Shown: piece after piece, positions 29,715 to 39,408 of the stretch
Numbering within the stretch: position 1 is the first letter of the stretch
Layout of the letters: each line of letters starts with the position of its first letter
Origin: Enterobacter ludwigii
GTDB taxonomy: Bacteria > Pseudomonadota > Gammaproteobacteria > Enterobacterales > Enterobacteriaceae
Direction of reading: 5' to 3'
DNA length: 64,000 nucleotides
Assembly: GCA_023023105.1 (NCBI GenBank)
Contig: CP083824.1
Span: forward strand, 1,178,001 to 1,242,000
The notes under the pieces: model-generated
What the model saw: only the letters and a program-made list of their open reading frames with translations
Database searches by the model: none
What the model was told of the DNA's origin: nothing
Position numbers and translations under genes: made by a program

Positions 29715-30125
29715 TTAACGCAGGTAATCACCAGCGGCTTCTGGCTGGTAGATCAATGCCAGCACTTCCAGGTGGGTAGAGGTACCTCCCGGTAACTCCC
29801 AGTGGATGGTATCCCCTGTGCGTAGCCCCAACAGTGCGGCACCCACCGGTGCCAGAACGGAAAGCTGAGTGCTGCTGTCTGTCATCTGCGCCGGGTAAAC
29901 CAGCGTACGGGTCAACTCTTCACCAGTAGTCAGATTGCGGAATTTTACCTGGCTGTTCATGGTGACGACGTCATGCGGCATCGACTCAGGGGTGCACATC
30001 TGCGCCCGGTCGAGCTCCTCATTCAGGGCGTCGGCCACCGGAAGTGAGGCGAATTCTGCTTTTTCCAGCAGTCTGTCGATACGTTCTGCGTCGAGTTCAT
30101 TGATGATAATTGTAGGTCTGGACAT
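29715..30125 (-). CDS. rnk: Rnk, regulator of nucleoside diphosphate kinase
   Basis: The 136-residue protein has a short N-terminal coiled-coil hairpin (residues 1-45) and a GreA-like C-terminal FKBP-type domain with [11 protein letters not shown] near residue 95. Rnk binds RNA polymerase and influences nucleotide pools in E. coli, though it lacks the Gre anti-backtracking finger. Its long leader carries an attenuator. Confidence 0.95.
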   Translation of the reverse strand: MSRPTIIINELDAERIDRLLEKAEFASLPVADALNEELDRAQMCTPESMPHDVVTMNSQVKFRNLTTGEELTRTLVYPAQMTDSSTQLSVLAPVGAALLGLRTGDTIHWELPGGTSTHLEVLALIYQPEAAGDYLR

Positions 30126-30250
30126 TTTTTACTCCATGTCGTTAATACTGCGTGTAACGCAGAAACCAATCCAAAAGAAAACCCTCGCCGTCTGGCAGCG
30201 AGGGTTTAACTCTCCCGATGATACTGGCTGAACGTGCAAGTTTGAAGTGA
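30126..30250 (-). promoter_or_regulatory. rnk leader with intrinsic terminator (attenuator)
   Basis: Between rnk and the divergent hydrolase gene the minus strand has a strong hairpin at 30179-30207 (AAACCCTCGC with GCGAGGGTTT) followed by TTTTCTTTT, ending about 45 bases before the rnk start. A terminator in this position is the hallmark of the conserved rnk leader attenuator of gammaproteobacteria. The signal that it senses is not known to me. The limits given are approximate. Confidence 0.7.
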
Positions 30251-30379
30251 TGAAAGTCACATTCATGGTCCATATGAATTTTCGGCGAAAAACGTGATCC
30301 CTCGCAAATTTGCATTATCCTTTTTAAGCGCCCCTTGCAGGCGACTATCCGCATTCAGTGTTCCTTAGCAGGAGATCTC

Positions 30380-31210
30380 ATGAGCGATTACGATAAAATT
30401 ACCTTGAAAGACGGTAGCTATTTGCATTTTAAAGACTGGGGAAGCGGGCAACCGGTGGTTTTCAGCCACGGCTGGCCGCTGACGGCAGATGCCTTTGAAG
30501 ATCAGATGTTATACCTGGGGTCAAAAGGATTTCGCGTAATTGCGCACGACCGCCGCGGACATGGTCGTTCCGCGCAGCCGTGGGACGGCCATAATATGGA
30601 TCAGTACGCTGATGACCTGGCACAACTGACGGCGCATCTTAACCTGAAAGATGCTGTTCACGTGGGGCATTCCACAGGGGGAGGCGAAGTGGCGCGCTAC
30701 ATTGGGCGTCACGGTACGCAGCGCGTGGTCAAAGCGGTGCTGATTGGCGCCGTAACGCCGATTATGATCAAAACCGATTTCAACCCGAACGGGGTGCCGA
30801 AAGAGGTGTTTGATGGTATTCGGGAAGGTGTCGTCAACGATCGGGCGGCATTCTTCTATGAGCTGACCGCCGCGTTTTATGGCTACAACCGCCCGGGCGC
30901 GAAAGAGTCCAAAGCGGTGTGTGAAAGTTTTGTTGAACAGGGGCTTCAGGGGTCAATCAAGGCGCTTTACGACTGTGTGAAAGCGTTTTCGGAAACGGAC
31001 CTGCGTGAAGATCTGAAAAGGATGACCATTCCGACGCTGGTGATCCACGGTGATGATGACCAGATTGTCCCCATTGATACCTGTGGTCGGGTAGCGGCGG
31101 AGATCCTGCCGAATGCAGAGCTGAAAGTCTATGCCGGTGGCTCTCACGGTATTTGCACCACGCATAAGCACCAGATCAATGAAGATTTGCTGAAATTTAT
31201 TCAGTCTTAA
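30380..31210 (+). CDS. Alpha/beta hydrolase, non-haem chloroperoxidase/esterase type
   Basis: The 276-residue protein carries the nucleophile elbow GHSTGG with Ser98, an oxyanion SHGW near residue 29, the acid in [10 protein letters not shown] near residue 224 and the histidine in GGSHGI near residue 253. Such enzymes are cofactor-free perhydrolases or esterases; the natural substrate is unknown. The start has AGCAGGAGA 5 bases upstream; the 15-codon open stretch before it is unlikely coding. It is divergent from rnk. Confidence 0.88.
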   Translation: MSDYDKITLKDGSYLHFKDWGSGQPVVFSHGWPLTADAFEDQMLYLGSKGFRVIAHDRRGHGRSAQPWDGHNMDQYADDLAQLTAHLNLKDAVHVGHSTGGGEVARYIGRHGTQRVVKAVLIGAVTPIMIKTDFNPNGVPKEVFDGIREGVVNDRAAFFYELTAAFYGYNRPGAKESKAVCESFVEQGLQGSIKALYDCVKAFSETDLREDLKRMTIPTLVIHGDDDQIVPIDTCGRVAAEILPNAELKVYAGGSHGICTTHKHQINEDLLKFIQS

Positions 31211-31298
31211 TTCCTGGCGGATTGCGTTACGCTGAGCGTCCTGAACCAGGGCATTGAGCGAAACGTAATTCGTGTCTGCCCTCCATTGAGAGAGAACT

Positions 31299-31916
31299 AT
31301 GTACTTCTACCAACCGTCTCAGGGGCACGGCTTGCCGCATGACCCGCTGAACGCCATTATTGGCCCACGTCCGATTGGCTGGATCTCCTCCTGCGACCAT
31401 GCTGGTCAGTTGAACCTCGCACCCTATAGCTTCTTTAACTGTTTTAACTATCGCCCGCCGATCATCGGGTTTTCCAGCAATGGCTGGAAGGACAGCGTAC
31501 GTAATATTACTGAAACAAAAGAGTTTGTCTGGAACCTGGCGACGCGCGATTTAGCCGAAGCAATGAATGAAACCTCCGCCACACTTCCTCATGGGGAAGA
31601 TGAATTTACCTTTGCCGGGTTGACGCCTGCGGCCAGCCAGCTGGTTAACGCCCCGCGTGTCGCGCAGAGCCCTGTGAACTTTGAATGCCGCCTGTCGCAA
31701 TGCATTCAGCTTACCGGGGCTGACGGCACACCTGTAGATACCTGGCTGGTGTTAGGAGAAGTGGTCGGCGTCCATATTGACGAGACGCTGCTGGAAGAGG
31801 GGATATACCAGACGGCGAAAGCGCAGCCCATCCTGCGTGCGGGTGGGCCGACGGCGTACTATGGCATCAGTGATGAAAACCGGTTTGATATGGTGCGACC
31901 GGTAGTAAGTCAGTAA
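31299..31916 (+). CDS. Flavin reductase-like FMN-binding protein
   Basis: The 205-residue product belongs to the flavin-reductase/DIM6-NTAB fold family; the entry segment PRPIGWISS (residues 23-31), NLAPYSFFN and the YRPPIIGFS strand are the FMN-binding signature. Members include flavin reductases and FMN-dependent oxygenase-like proteins; the partner is unknown. Its 3' end overlaps the 3' end of the disrupted rna gene by 7 bases. Confidence 0.85.
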   Translation: MYFYQPSQGHGLPHDPLNAIIGPRPIGWISSCDHAGQLNLAPYSFFNCFNYRPPIIGFSSNGWKDSVRNITETKEFVWNLATRDLAEAMNETSATLPHGEDEFTFAGLTPAASQLVNAPRVAQSPVNFECRLSQCIQLTGADGTPVDTWLVLGEVVGVHIDETLLEEGIYQTAKAQPILRAGGPTAYYGISDENRFDMVRPVVSQ

Positions 31917-32169
31917 CCCGCTTTATCAATGATGAACTGTGTTCCGCAGTTACCAGGATGTGGCTGCGGTGCAAATGATGTCGCAGAAAGTGGATTATTA
32001 ATGGTGTCAGCCTTCAGCGAAACCTGCATTTCGGTCAGATAAGCCGGATTACCATTGCAGGTCAGCTTGAACGCTTTGATATTCTCCTTGCTCCAGCTTT
32101 TAGCAACGGCATTGTCAAAATCGCTGCGAGTAACGGTTTTACCGTAGTTATCCGGGTAATGACTCCAAC

Positions 32170-32673
32170 TTACTGATAGTGTTTTATGTTCAGATAATGC
32201 CCGATGACTTTGTCATGCAGCTCCACCGATTTTGAGAACGACAGTGACTTCCTGCCCAGCCTTGCCAGATGCTGCCTCAGATTCAGGTTATGCCGCTCAA
32301 TGCGCTGCGTATATCGCTTGCTGATAACGTGCAGTTCTCCCTTCAGGCGTGATTCATACAGCGGCCAGCCATCCGTCATCCATACCACGACCTCAAAGGC
32401 CGACAGCAGGCCCAGAAGACGCTCCAGCGTGGCCAACGTGCGTTCACCGAATACGTGCGCCACAACCGTCCTCCGTATCCTGTCATACGCGTAAAACAAC
32501 CAGCGCTGGCGTGATTTAGCGCCGACGTAACCCCACTGTTCGTCCATTTCCGCGCAAACAATGACGTCACTGCCCGGTTGTATGCGTGAGTTTACCGACT
32601 GCGGCCTGAGTTTTTTAAGTGTCGTAAAATCGTGTTGAGGCCAACGCCCATAATGCGTGCACTGGCGCGACAT
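32170..32673 (-). CDS. insB: IS1 InsB (copy B)
   Basis: Identical in protein sequence to the InsB frame of the first copy; DDE-type catalytic part, normally expressed by frameshift from InsA. Confidence 0.95.
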   Translation of the reverse strand: MSRQCTHYGRWPQHDFTTLKKLRPQSVNSRIQPGSDVIVCAEMDEQWGYVGAKSRQRWLFYAYDRIRRTVVAHVFGERTLATLERLLGLLSAFEVVVWMTDGWPLYESRLKGELHVISKRYTQRIERHNLNLRQHLARLGRKSLSFSKSVELHDKVIGHYLNIKHYQ

Positions 32674-32867
32674 CCGACGCCATTCATGGCCATATCAATG
32701 ATTTTCTGATGCGTACCGGGTTGAGAAGCGGTGTAAGTGAACTGTAGCTGCCATGTTTTACGGCAGTGAGAGCAGAGATAGCGCTGATGTCCGGCAGTAC
32801 TTTTACCGTTACGCACCACGCCTTCAGTAGCTGAACAGGAGGGACAGCTGATAGAAACAGAAGCCAC
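32592..32867 (-). CDS. insA: IS1 InsA (copy B)
   Basis: Identical in protein sequence to the InsA of the first copy; zinc finger plus HTH, repressor and N-terminal part of the transposase. Confidence 0.95.
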   Translation of the reverse strand: MASVSISCPSCSATEGVVRNGKSTAGHQRYLCSHCRKTWQLQFTYTASQPGTHQKIIDMAMNGVGCRASARIMGVGLNTILRHLKNSGRSR

Positions 32868-33542
32868 TGGAGCACCTCAAAAACACCATCATACACTAAA
32901 TCAGTAAGTTGGCACCATTACCGTTATCCGCCAGGAATTTACCGACCTCGCTGTTTTTTATTTCCTGATTCATTCGCACCATCGTGCCGAAATAGGCATC
33001 GGGATCAAAACCAAAGCAGACGCCATGTTTGGCGTATTCGTAACGTTCCAGACAGGAGTTACCACCTGCGCCGGGCATCACGCTATTCAGCTTCGCGGCA
33101 CCGGAAAGCGACAGTCCGGTTTCGGCGGCAGCGCATTTTCGGCTGGTTTTCGCTTCTGGCATATTTGGAATGGGGCGCGTGGCGCAGCCGAAGCGCATCC
33201 AGCGACGTTCATCCACGCCACGTGCGGCAATAGATTTCGGCAAACCAGGCCATAACCCGTGGACAGTCAGAAAATCAGCTTTATTTTCACGCTCTTTTTG
33301 CAGTCGGCATTCGTCAGGCTCATTGCGGTTACGTTCGACCATGCTCTGACAAAACCCGGTTTGCCAGGACAGCGCCAGCACATAGCGATCGAAATCGCCA
33401 TACTGAGTTGCCTTGAGCGGATCGGCCTGTGTGGAGAAGACACAAAGTGCCAGCGCCATTGCGCCAGACGGGATGACGATATCCTTCCTGAACATGTGAT
33501 TTCCTGATCGAATAAACATGATTAATTTCTGGAAATTATTAA

Positions 33543-33569
33543 AGCACAAAAAGCGCCCGCAGGCGCTTT
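33543..33569 (-). terminator. Terminator of dcuC
   Basis: On the minus strand AAAGCGCC and GGCGCTTT pair around a 4-base loop, followed by TTTTTGTG. It lies 21 bp after the dcuC stop. Confidence 0.85.
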
Positions 33570-33589
33570 CTGGATATCAGTAATTTAAC

Positions 33590-34957
33590 TTAAGCGGCAC
33601 CGGGAACCAGCACCTCCGTGGCAATAATCACGATAATCAGGCCAACAATAACCGGTACGGAGGTACGTTTTACCACTTCGAATGGCGAAATTTTTGCCAT
33701 CCCGGCAACGGCGACGACGACGCCGGATACAGGGGAAATGGTACGACCCAGGTTCGACGCCTGCAGCATCGGAATGGAAAGATACGCTGGATTAATCCCG
33801 GAAGAGTGAGCCAGTTTCGGGATCATCTCAACGAAGGCGTAGAAAGGCGCGTTACCGGAACCCGTTGTCATGGCCGCCAGCATGGTGAGCACCACCAGCA
33901 CCAGCATCAGGATAATACTGGCGGAGCCGAATGAGGTCGCGATGGAGATCAGGCTCTGGATAAAGCCGATAGTGCTCAGCCCCTGAGCAAAGACGCCTGC
34001 TGCAACCAACAGCATGACAACGCCAGCAAACGCATCTGCCATACCGCGATACGCAACTTCCAGGCCAGAGAAGACTTTTTGTGTGTTAAAGCCGCGTACA
34101 AATTCCAGCACTGCAGCCAGCAGCATACAGATGACCAGAATGGTAATGATATGTAGCTGAGGGCCCCATTTACCGTCAAAAATCAATACACCTATAATCG
34201 GCGTGAACGGCAGAATGGCGTAAAACGCTGGCGCTGTCGTGGTGATTTCACTTACATCCATCATTTCATGGCTGATGTTTTCTTTCTTATCGAGATAGCG
34301 TTGCCAGAAGAAATGCGCGATACCCATTCCCACAATTGCAACTATCGAGATCGGTAGCGTGGTTTTAAAGGCGAAGTCGATGAGCGACATTTCCGCTGCC
34401 TTTGCCGCCAGCACGACGTCGCCAGAAGTAGGGGAGAGAATAATAGCTGCCGGAGACGCGCAAATTGCCGCCGCCGCACCACGGCTAATACCGACATTCA
34501 CCATCACCGGGAACAGCGTGGCCATTAGCAGGACGCCAAGTCCGGTTGCCGACGAAACGGCCAGTGACATCAGGCAGGCGAGGAAATAGGCTGCGACCAT
34601 CAGCAGATACGGAGAGTTAATATATTGCAGGGGTTTAGAGGCAAGCTTAACGACCATGTCGTTGGCGCCGATATGGGTCATGTAGGCCGCAAACCCGCAC
34701 AGCATCATGATCATCATACCCAGGTCGCCGCCGCGGCTCATGAGTAATATTTTAATGTATTCAACAATATCGGTAGCAGTGTAACCCGTGCTGCTTGCGC
34801 TGGCCGGTAACACCTGATGACCCATTATGGCGCTGATAATCAGCAGTATTAAACCACCGACAAATAATACGCCTGTTGCCGAGTATCCCTTAATGATGTA
34901 GCGAGCTACACCGACAATGACGACGACCCCAATAAGGAGTTCGATTAACGTAAGCAT
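33590..34957 (-). CDS. dcuC: C4-dicarboxylate transporter DcuC
   Basis: The 455-residue membrane protein has about 12 helices and conserved loops (ILSPTSGDVVLAAK near residue 195 and TTGSGNAPFY near residue 365). DcuC exports succinate during fermentation and can exchange C4-dicarboxylates. The start at 34957 follows AGGGGAAA; 11 further open codons upstream are not conserved. A near-consensus FNR box lies 88 bp upstream. Confidence 0.96.
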   Translation of the reverse strand: MLTLIELLIGVVVIVGVARYIIKGYSATGVLFVGGLILLIISAIMGHQVLPASASSTGYTATDIVEYIKILLMSRGGDLGMMIMMLCGFAAYMTHIGANDMVVKLASKPLQYINSPYLLMVAAYFLACLMSLAVSSATGLGVLLMATLFPVMVNVGISRGAAAAICASPAAIILSPTSGDVVLAAKAAEMSLIDFAFKTTLPISIVAIVGMGIAHFFWQRYLDKKENISHEMMDVSEITTTAPAFYAILPFTPIIGVLIFDGKWGPQLHIITILVICMLLAAVLEFVRGFNTQKVFSGLEVAYRGMADAFAGVVMLLVAAGVFAQGLSTIGFIQSLISIATSFGSASIILMLVLVVLTMLAAMTTGSGNAPFYAFVEMIPKLAHSSGINPAYLSIPMLQASNLGRTISPVSGVVVAVAGMAKISPFEVVKRTSVPVIVGLIIVIIATEVLVPGAA

Positions 34958-35044
34958 GATTTCCCCTGTATCTCTGCTGCCCTTGAGCACAAATAATCAA
35001 AAAAAAGAAGGATGAAAATGTGCCGAATTAATGGCCTGTTCTTG

Positions 35045-35058
35045 CTGATTAAAATCAA
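35045..35058. promoter_or_regulatory. FNR box upstream of dcuC
   Basis: CTGAT-TAAA-ATCAA matches the FNR consensus TTGAT-N4-ATCAA at nine of ten positions. dcuC is FNR-activated under anaerobic conditions in E. coli, so the position fits. Confidence 0.65.
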
Positions 35059-35322
35059 TAAATAGATGACTAAAGAGCAGTCAGACAGTGTTTTTGCCAC
35101 GGCTTATACATTTATATCATGAGGGGCTTGACCAGTAGTAACACCGCAAATTGTCTTTACAATGATAATGAAATGTTAATTTTTTGTAAGTTGCTGAGTG
35201 TTTGTATTGCCAGGGAATAAATTCGCTAATGGCACACCCTTAGTGTGATTATTCGCGCTTGCAGGTGGACTATTTTAAGAATATTCCCTCAGAAGTGCGA
35301 ATAATTAGGAATAATACTGATG

Positions 35323-35358
35323 CTGTTAAGCGTTGATTAAACTAATTTATGGTAAACT
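35323..35358 (+). promoter_or_regulatory. Possible PhoP box and -10 of pagP
   Basis: CTGTTA and TGATTA, spaced by 5 bases, resemble a PhoP direct repeat, and TAAACT at 35353-35358 could be the -10 box 13 bases further on. pagP is PhoP-controlled in related bacteria. The first half-site is poor, so this is tentative. Confidence 0.35.
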
Positions 35359-35390
35359 TTGCCTCGAATACTAAGAATGGTAATTGCATT

Positions 35391-35966
35391 GTGATCGTAC
35401 GTAATACATTTTTCTCTATTTTGTTGTTTATTTTTGGGCAGTTAACGTTCTCCTCCGTTGCACAGGCAGAGGACAACGCAAAGGATAAAGGCTGGTTCTC
35501 TACCTTCACGGATAATGTTTCTCAGACCTGGACCGCGCCTGAACATTATGATCTCTATGTTCCGGCAATAACGTGGCATGCACGTTTTGCTTATGACAAA
35601 GAGAAGACAGATAAATACAACGAGCGCCCGTGGGGGGCTGGTTTTGGTCAGTCGCGCTGGGATGAAAAGGGCAACTGGCATGGCATCTATCTGATGGCCT
35701 TTAAAGATTCGTTTAATAAATGGGAACCGATTGGGGGTTATGGCTGGGAGAAAACCTGGCGTCCGTTAGCGGACGAGAACTTCCACGTTGGTTTAGGTTA
35801 TACCGCCGGCGTCACTGCACGTGACAACTGGAACTACATCCCGATCCCGGTGCTGCTTCCACTTGCCTCTATTGGCTATGGCCCCGCAACGTTCCAGATG
35901 ACCTACATCCCGGGGACTTACAACAACGGAAACGTTTACTTCGCCTGGATGCGTTTTCAGTTTTAA
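35391..35966 (+). CDS. pagP: PagP, lipid A palmitoyltransferase
   Basis: The 191-residue precursor has a hydrophobic signal peptide (about residues 1-26, ending VAQAE) and an eight-strand barrel. Catalytic His (PEHYDLY) and the Asp-Ser pair (FKDSFNKW) are present. PagP moves palmitate from phospholipid to lipid A in the outer membrane and so protects against antimicrobial peptides. I prefer a GTG start at 35391; an ATG at 35349 gives 14 more residues but would lie at or before the likely transcription start. Confidence 0.9.
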   Translation: MIVRNTFFSILLFIFGQLTFSSVAQAEDNAKDKGWFSTFTDNVSQTWTAPEHYDLYVPAITWHARFAYDKEKTDKYNERPWGAGFGQSRWDEKGNWHGIYLMAFKDSFNKWEPIGGYGWEKTWRPLADENFHVGLGYTAGVTARDNWNYIPIPVLLPLASIGYGPATFQMTYIPGTYNNGNVYFAWMRFQF

Positions 35967-36156
35967 CTGACAAAACGTTACATGATGGTGAAAAAACGCG
36001 CAGACGTTGATTCATAAACGATAAAAATCTGTCAGTGAAAATTAACGCGACTTTAGTCACTTTTTATCAAAGATCCGCTGGACAAAAGGTCTCACAATTG
36101 ATGTACTGGTAACCGACACAGCATTTGTGTCGTTTTTTAATGTAAAGGTAATTTTG

Positions 36157-36366
36157 ATGTCTAAGATTAAAGGTAACGTTAAGTGGTTTAATGAGTCCAA
36201 AGGATTCGGTTTCATTACTCCTGAAGATGGCAGCAAAGACGTGTTCGTACACTTCTCTGCAATCCAGTCTAATGGTTTCAAAACTCTGGCTGAAGGTCAG
36301 CGTGTAGAGTTCGAAATCACTAACGGTGCCAAAGGCCCTTCTGCTGCTAACGTAATCGCTCTGTAA
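36157..36366 (+). CDS. cspE: Cold-shock protein CspE
   Basis: The 69-residue CspA-family protein shows RNP1 KGFGFI and RNP2 VFVHF and ends SAANVIAL like E. coli CspE. It binds nucleic acid, melts RNA hairpins and acts as an antiterminator. The start has an AAAGGT site; the preceding 190 bp hold a long 5' leader as usual for csp genes. Position between pagP and crcB is as in E. coli. Confidence 0.97.
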   Translation: MSKIKGNVKWFNESKGFGFITPEDGSKDVFVHFSAIQSNGFKTLAEGQRVEFEITNGAKGPSAANVIAL

Positions 36367-36392
36367 TTCAGACGCGTCAGCAAGAATTTCAA

Positions 36393-36418
36393 AACCCGCT
36401 CACAGAGCGGGTTTTTTT
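36393..36418 (+). terminator. Terminator of cspE
   Basis: AACCCGCT and AGCGGGTT pair around CACAG and are followed by T residues. Confidence 0.93.
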
Positions 36419-36427
36419 CGTTTTGAA

Positions 36428-36514
36428 TCAGCCAATCAGATACATTTTCAGGAAGCTGGCAACGATCAGCACGCTTAACAACACCATTCCTGCGCTCATC
36501 AGACTCTGTTTCAT
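36428..36514 (-). CDS. Small membrane protein, 28 residues
   Basis: A short minus-strand frame (start MKQSL, end MYLIG) encodes one hydrophobic helix and has a good GAGGGTGAC ribosome site 5 bases upstream. It lies between crcB and the cspE terminator. Similar tiny single-helix proteins are known in enterobacteria, but I cannot name this one. Confidence 0.6.
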   Translation of the reverse strand: MKQSLMSAGMVLLSVLIVASFLKMYLIG

Positions 36515-36585
36515 TCTGTCACCCTCGTTCAGCACTGGAGCCAGAGTGACAGAGAAAAATTAAGGCAACATTAACGGTTCGACAG

Positions 36586-36969
36586 TTAATGCGTACTTGC
36601 AGAGGAAAATAGCCAGAATGCGATCCCCGTCATCGCAAAGGAGCCGAGCATGTTAATCGCGATATTCGTCAGCGCCCAGCCGATACGGCCTTCCTGAAAG
36701 AGAAACACCACTTCTGCAGAGAACGTCGAGAAGGTGGTTAACCCGCCGCAGAAACCTGTCGTAATCAGGACTTTCCACATCGGGTCGATGTGTGTCATTC
36801 GGTTAAACCAGGCCAGCCCCATACCAATAATGAAAGCACCAATCAGGTTTGCGGCAAGTGTTCCCATGGGTATAGCCTGATGAAGGGGGTTAAACCGCAT
36901 ACTCAGAAACCATCGAGCAACGCTACCCGTTCCCCCACCAATAAAAACGGCTAAAAGTAGTTGTAACAC
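36586..36969 (-). CDS. crcB: Fluoride efflux channel CrcB/Fluc
   Basis: The 127-residue protein has four membrane helices and the Fluc signature ([10 protein letters not shown] near residue 11, [11 protein letters not shown] near 36 and [13 protein letters not shown] near 73). It exports fluoride as a double-topology dimer. The 67-bp region upstream, shared with ybeM, has no fluoride riboswitch that I can see. Confidence 0.96.
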   Translation of the reverse strand: MLQLLLAVFIGGGTGSVARWFLSMRFNPLHQAIPMGTLAANLIGAFIIGMGLAWFNRMTHIDPMWKVLITTGFCGGLTTFSTFSAEVVFLFQEGRIGWALTNIAINMLGSFAMTGIAFWLFSSASTH

Positions 36970-37036
36970 GCTAAATACCTGCTATTTGATGTGTAAGAGT
37001 AGCGAGTTTAACGCTGTTTATGATGAGGGGACAAAT

Positions 37037-37825
37037 ATGTATGTTGCAGTTGGACAGTTTGCGGTCACGCCAGACTGGCACAAAAATGCGCTCACGTGCG
37101 TCAACCTGATGAAGCAGGCCTGGCAGAAAGGCGCGTCGTTGCTGGTGCTCCCTGAGGCGCTGCTGGCCAGGGATGATAATGACCCGGATTTATCCGTGAA
37201 GTCCGCGCAGTTGCTGGACGGTGAATTTTTACAGCAATTGCTCGCCCAGAGCGCGGGTAATACGATGACGACGATATTAACGATCCATGTTCCCTCAACG
37301 CCGGGTCGAGCAGTCAATACGCTTGTGGCTATCCGTGGCGGCGCCATTGTCGCACGTTACGCCAAACTTCATCTCTATGATGCGTTCAGCATTCAGGAGT
37401 CACGGCTTGTTGATCCCGGTGACTGTGTTCCGCCGCTACTGGATATTGACGGGTTTAAGGTTGGGTTGATGACGTGCTACGATTTACGTTTTCCGGAGCT
37501 GGCGCTCAATTTGGCGCTACAAGGGGCGGACATTCTGGTATTGCCTGCGGCTTGGGTGAAAGGGCCGTTAAAAGAGCATCATTGGGGAACATTGCTTGCG
37601 GCGCGCGCACTTGATACCACTTGTTATGTCGTTGCCGCAGGGGAGTGCGGTAATAAAAACATCGGGCAAAGCAGGGTGGTCGATCCGCTGGGGGTGACGA
37701 TTGCTGCTGCAGCGGAAACCCCTGTGTTGCTGGTCGCGGAGATTAATTTAGAACGGATTGCGCTTGCACGTCAGCAATTACCTGTTCTTCATAACCGTCG
37801 GTTTGCGCCACCGCAATTATTGTGA
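37037..37825 (+). CDS. ybeM: YbeM, nitrilase-family deaminated glutathione amidase
   Basis: The 262-residue protein has the nitrilase triad: Glu in LPEALLAR near residue 41, Lys in AKLHLYD near 112 and Cys in [11 protein letters not shown] near 146. The family (Nit1/YbeM) hydrolyses deaminated glutathione, a side product of transaminases, to alpha-ketoglutarate and Cys-Gly. GAGGGGAC precedes the ATG. The gene is full length here. Confidence 0.92.
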   Translation: MYVAVGQFAVTPDWHKNALTCVNLMKQAWQKGASLLVLPEALLARDDNDPDLSVKSAQLLDGEFLQQLLAQSAGNTMTTILTIHVPSTPGRAVNTLVAIRGGAIVARYAKLHLYDAFSIQESRLVDPGDCVPPLLDIDGFKVGLMTCYDLRFPELALNLALQGADILVLPAAWVKGPLKEHHWGTLLAARALDTTCYVVAAGECGNKNIGQSRVVDPLGVTIAAAAETPVLLVAEINLERIALARQQLPVLHNRRFAPPQLL

Positions 37826-37950
37826 TGTTTTTTTCAACAATGCTTGATTCACCTTGTTACAGATTGCTATTGTGTGCACGCGTCAAATGACCGTTAATAC
37901 AATCAGGTTTTGGCGCTGAATGCAGCCTGTTTTAAGTAAAGAAGGTATCT

Positions 37951-38154
37951 ATGGGTGAGATTAGTATTACCAAACTGCTGGTGGTTGCCGCACTGGTCGT
38001 CCTGCTGTTTGGTACCAAGAAGTTACGCACGCTGGGTGGTGACCTGGGGGCTGCCATCAAAGGCTTTAAAAAAGCAATGAACGACGATGATGCGGCGGCC
38101 AAGAAAAGCGCTGAGGATGACGTCCCGGCAGACAAGCTTTCTCACAAAGAGTGA
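37951..38154 (+). CDS. tatE: TatE, Sec-independent translocase subunit
   Basis: The 67-residue protein has the TatA/E layout: N-terminal transmembrane helix (residues 6-21), FGTKKL hinge, amphipathic helix with [15 protein letters not shown] and an acidic tail. It works as a minor TatA paralogue in twin-arginine export of folded proteins. Confidence 0.96.
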   Translation: MGEISITKLLVVAALVVLLFGTKKLRTLGGDLGAAIKGFKKAMNDDDAAAKKSAEDDVPADKLSHKE

Positions 38155-38182
38155 TAGCAATGCCTGAGGGCTTGCGAAAAAA

Positions 38183-38208
38183 AACCGGCTCATGAGGCCG
38201 GTTTTTTC
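38183..38208. terminator. Bidirectional terminator between tatE and lipA
   Basis: AACCGGC and GCCGGTT form the stem, with A-rich sequence on the left and six T on the right, so it can end both convergent transcripts. Confidence 0.88.
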
Positions 38209-38235
38209 GTATTACTGTAAATGAATATTACAGAA

Positions 38236-39201
38236 TTATTTAACTTCTTCGCCTTTCGCCTGCATATCGGCATGGTATGAGGAGCGAACAAATGGGCCGC
38301 ATGCTGCGTGGGTAAAGCCCATCGCCATCGCTTCGGCTTTCATCTCATCAAACTCGTCCGGGCTTACGTAGCGCTGTACCGGAAGGTGGTGGCGGCTTGG
38401 TTGCAGATATTGTCCCAACGTCAGCATAGTGACGCCGTGGCGACGCAGATCGCGCATTACCTCAATGATTTCATCATTGGTTTCACCCAGGCCAACCATC
38501 AGGCCAGACTTGGTTGGAATATGCGGATGCGCCTCTTTGAAGCGCTCCAGCAGCTTCAGGGACCAGTTATAATCTGCACCTGGACGTACCTGGCGGTAGA
38601 TACGTGGTACGTTCTCCAGATTGTGGTTAAACACATCTGGCGGCGTCGCGGTCAGGATGTCCAGCGCACGGTCCATACGGCCGCGGAAGTCAGGAACCAG
38701 CGTCTCGATTTTGATGTTCGGGCTTTTCTCACGAATGGCAGTAATACAGTCAGCAAAGTGCTGAGCACCCCCATCACGCAGGTCGTCACGGTCAACAGAT
38801 GTGATGACGACATAACGCAGCGCCATGTCGGCGATGGTCTGTGCCAGTTTTTGAGGCTCGTTAGCGTCGGGCGCTACCGGACGGCCATGGGCAACATCGC
38901 AGAACGGGCAGCGGCGGGTACAGATGGCACCCAGAATCATAAACGTCGCGGTGCCGTGATTGAAACATTCAGCAAGGTTCGGACAAGAGGCTTCTTCACA
39001 GACGGAGTGAAGGCCATTCTTGCGCATCGCCGCTTTGATCCCCTGGATACGCGAAGAGTCGGCCGGAAGTTTGATTTTCATCCATTCCGGTTTTCTTAAC
39101 AGCGCCTCGCGCTCTGTAGCCACGTTTTTAACCGGGATAAGGGCCATTTTATCGGCATCGCGGTATTTAACACCGCGTTCCATCACAATGGGTTTACTCA
39201 T
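38236..39201 (-). CDS. lipA: Lipoyl synthase
   Basis: The 321-residue radical SAM enzyme inserts two sulfurs into octanoyl groups on the E2 and H proteins. It shows both cluster motifs: the auxiliary Cx4Cx5C ([12 protein letters not shown] near residue 68) and the radical SAM Cx3Cx2C (CTRRCPFC near residue 94). Works after LipB, which lies 1.4 kb upstream, with ybeF between as in E. coli. Confidence 0.97.
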   Translation of the reverse strand: MSKPIVMERGVKYRDADKMALIPVKNVATEREALLRKPEWMKIKLPADSSRIQGIKAAMRKNGLHSVCEEASCPNLAECFNHGTATFMILGAICTRRCPFCDVAHGRPVAPDANEPQKLAQTIADMALRYVVITSVDRDDLRDGGAQHFADCITAIREKSPNIKIETLVPDFRGRMDRALDILTATPPDVFNHNLENVPRIYRQVRPGADYNWSLKLLERFKEAHPHIPTKSGLMVGLGETNDEIIEVMRDLRRHGVTMLTLGQYLQPSRHHLPVQRYVSPDEFDEMKAEAMAMGFTHAACGPFVRSSYHADMQAKGEEVK

Positions 39202-39408
39202 AGCGTGCGTGTTCCAGTTGCGAATATCGAAGGAAAGCGTTTCAATTCAAGGAAATGTTGTATTTATCAACTATTTTTGAACGAACGACAGGCAGTATAT
39301 CATTGAAACGGTCGTTAAAGCAGCCTGCCAGGTCGCCAATTTGTAAAATAGTTGTTGTTTTGTGCCTTTTGCCCTGCCTGTAGCAGGGGCTTGTGCTGTC
39401 TGAGCCTG

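Larger units (their letters stand above)
32155..32922 (-). mobile_element. IS1 copy B, complete, inserted in rna
   Basis: A full 768-bp IS1 in the opposite orientation to copy A. It is flanked by the 8-bp direct repeat GTTATCCG (32147-32154 and 32923-32930), showing a clean insertion. Its InsA and InsB products are identical to those of copy A. Confidence 0.96.
31910..33495 (-). pseudogene. rna: Ribonuclease I, split by IS1 copy B
   Basis: The 5' part (33495 to 32923) encodes a signal peptide and the RNase T2 domain with both catalytic blocks (FLTVHGLWPG and KHGVCFG); the 3' part (32154 to 31910) encodes the remaining 78 or so residues ending HPGNCGTQFIIDKAGY. Removing IS1 and one GTTATCCG copy restores an uninterrupted frame through LADNYGKTV. 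RNase I is the periplasmic, unspecific RNase. The truncated product of about 187 RNase I residues plus IS-derived residues lacks the last disulfide region and is probably inactive. Confidence 0.95.
34958..35390. other. Divergent regulatory gap between dcuC and pagP
   Basis: This AT-rich gap of 433 bp holds no gene. Its left part should contain the dcuC promoter with an FNR box; its right end holds a possible PhoP box and -10 for pagP. The middle (about 35100-35300) shows nothing that I can assign. Confidence 0.6.

Noticed and set aside
25496..32922. Composite IS1 transposon carrying ahpCF-uspG-rnk
   Set aside because: The enclosed genes are in the E. coli core order, and the outer flanks share no target duplication, so this is not a transposed unit.
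25496..32922. Fixed inversion between the two IS1 copies
   Set aside because: Copy B keeps a matching target duplication on both sides and rna is collinear, which an inversion would have disrupted.
36970..37036. Fluoride riboswitch upstream of crcB
   Set aside because: Only 67 bp separate crcB and ybeM, and the sequence shows none of the conserved fluoride aptamer elements.
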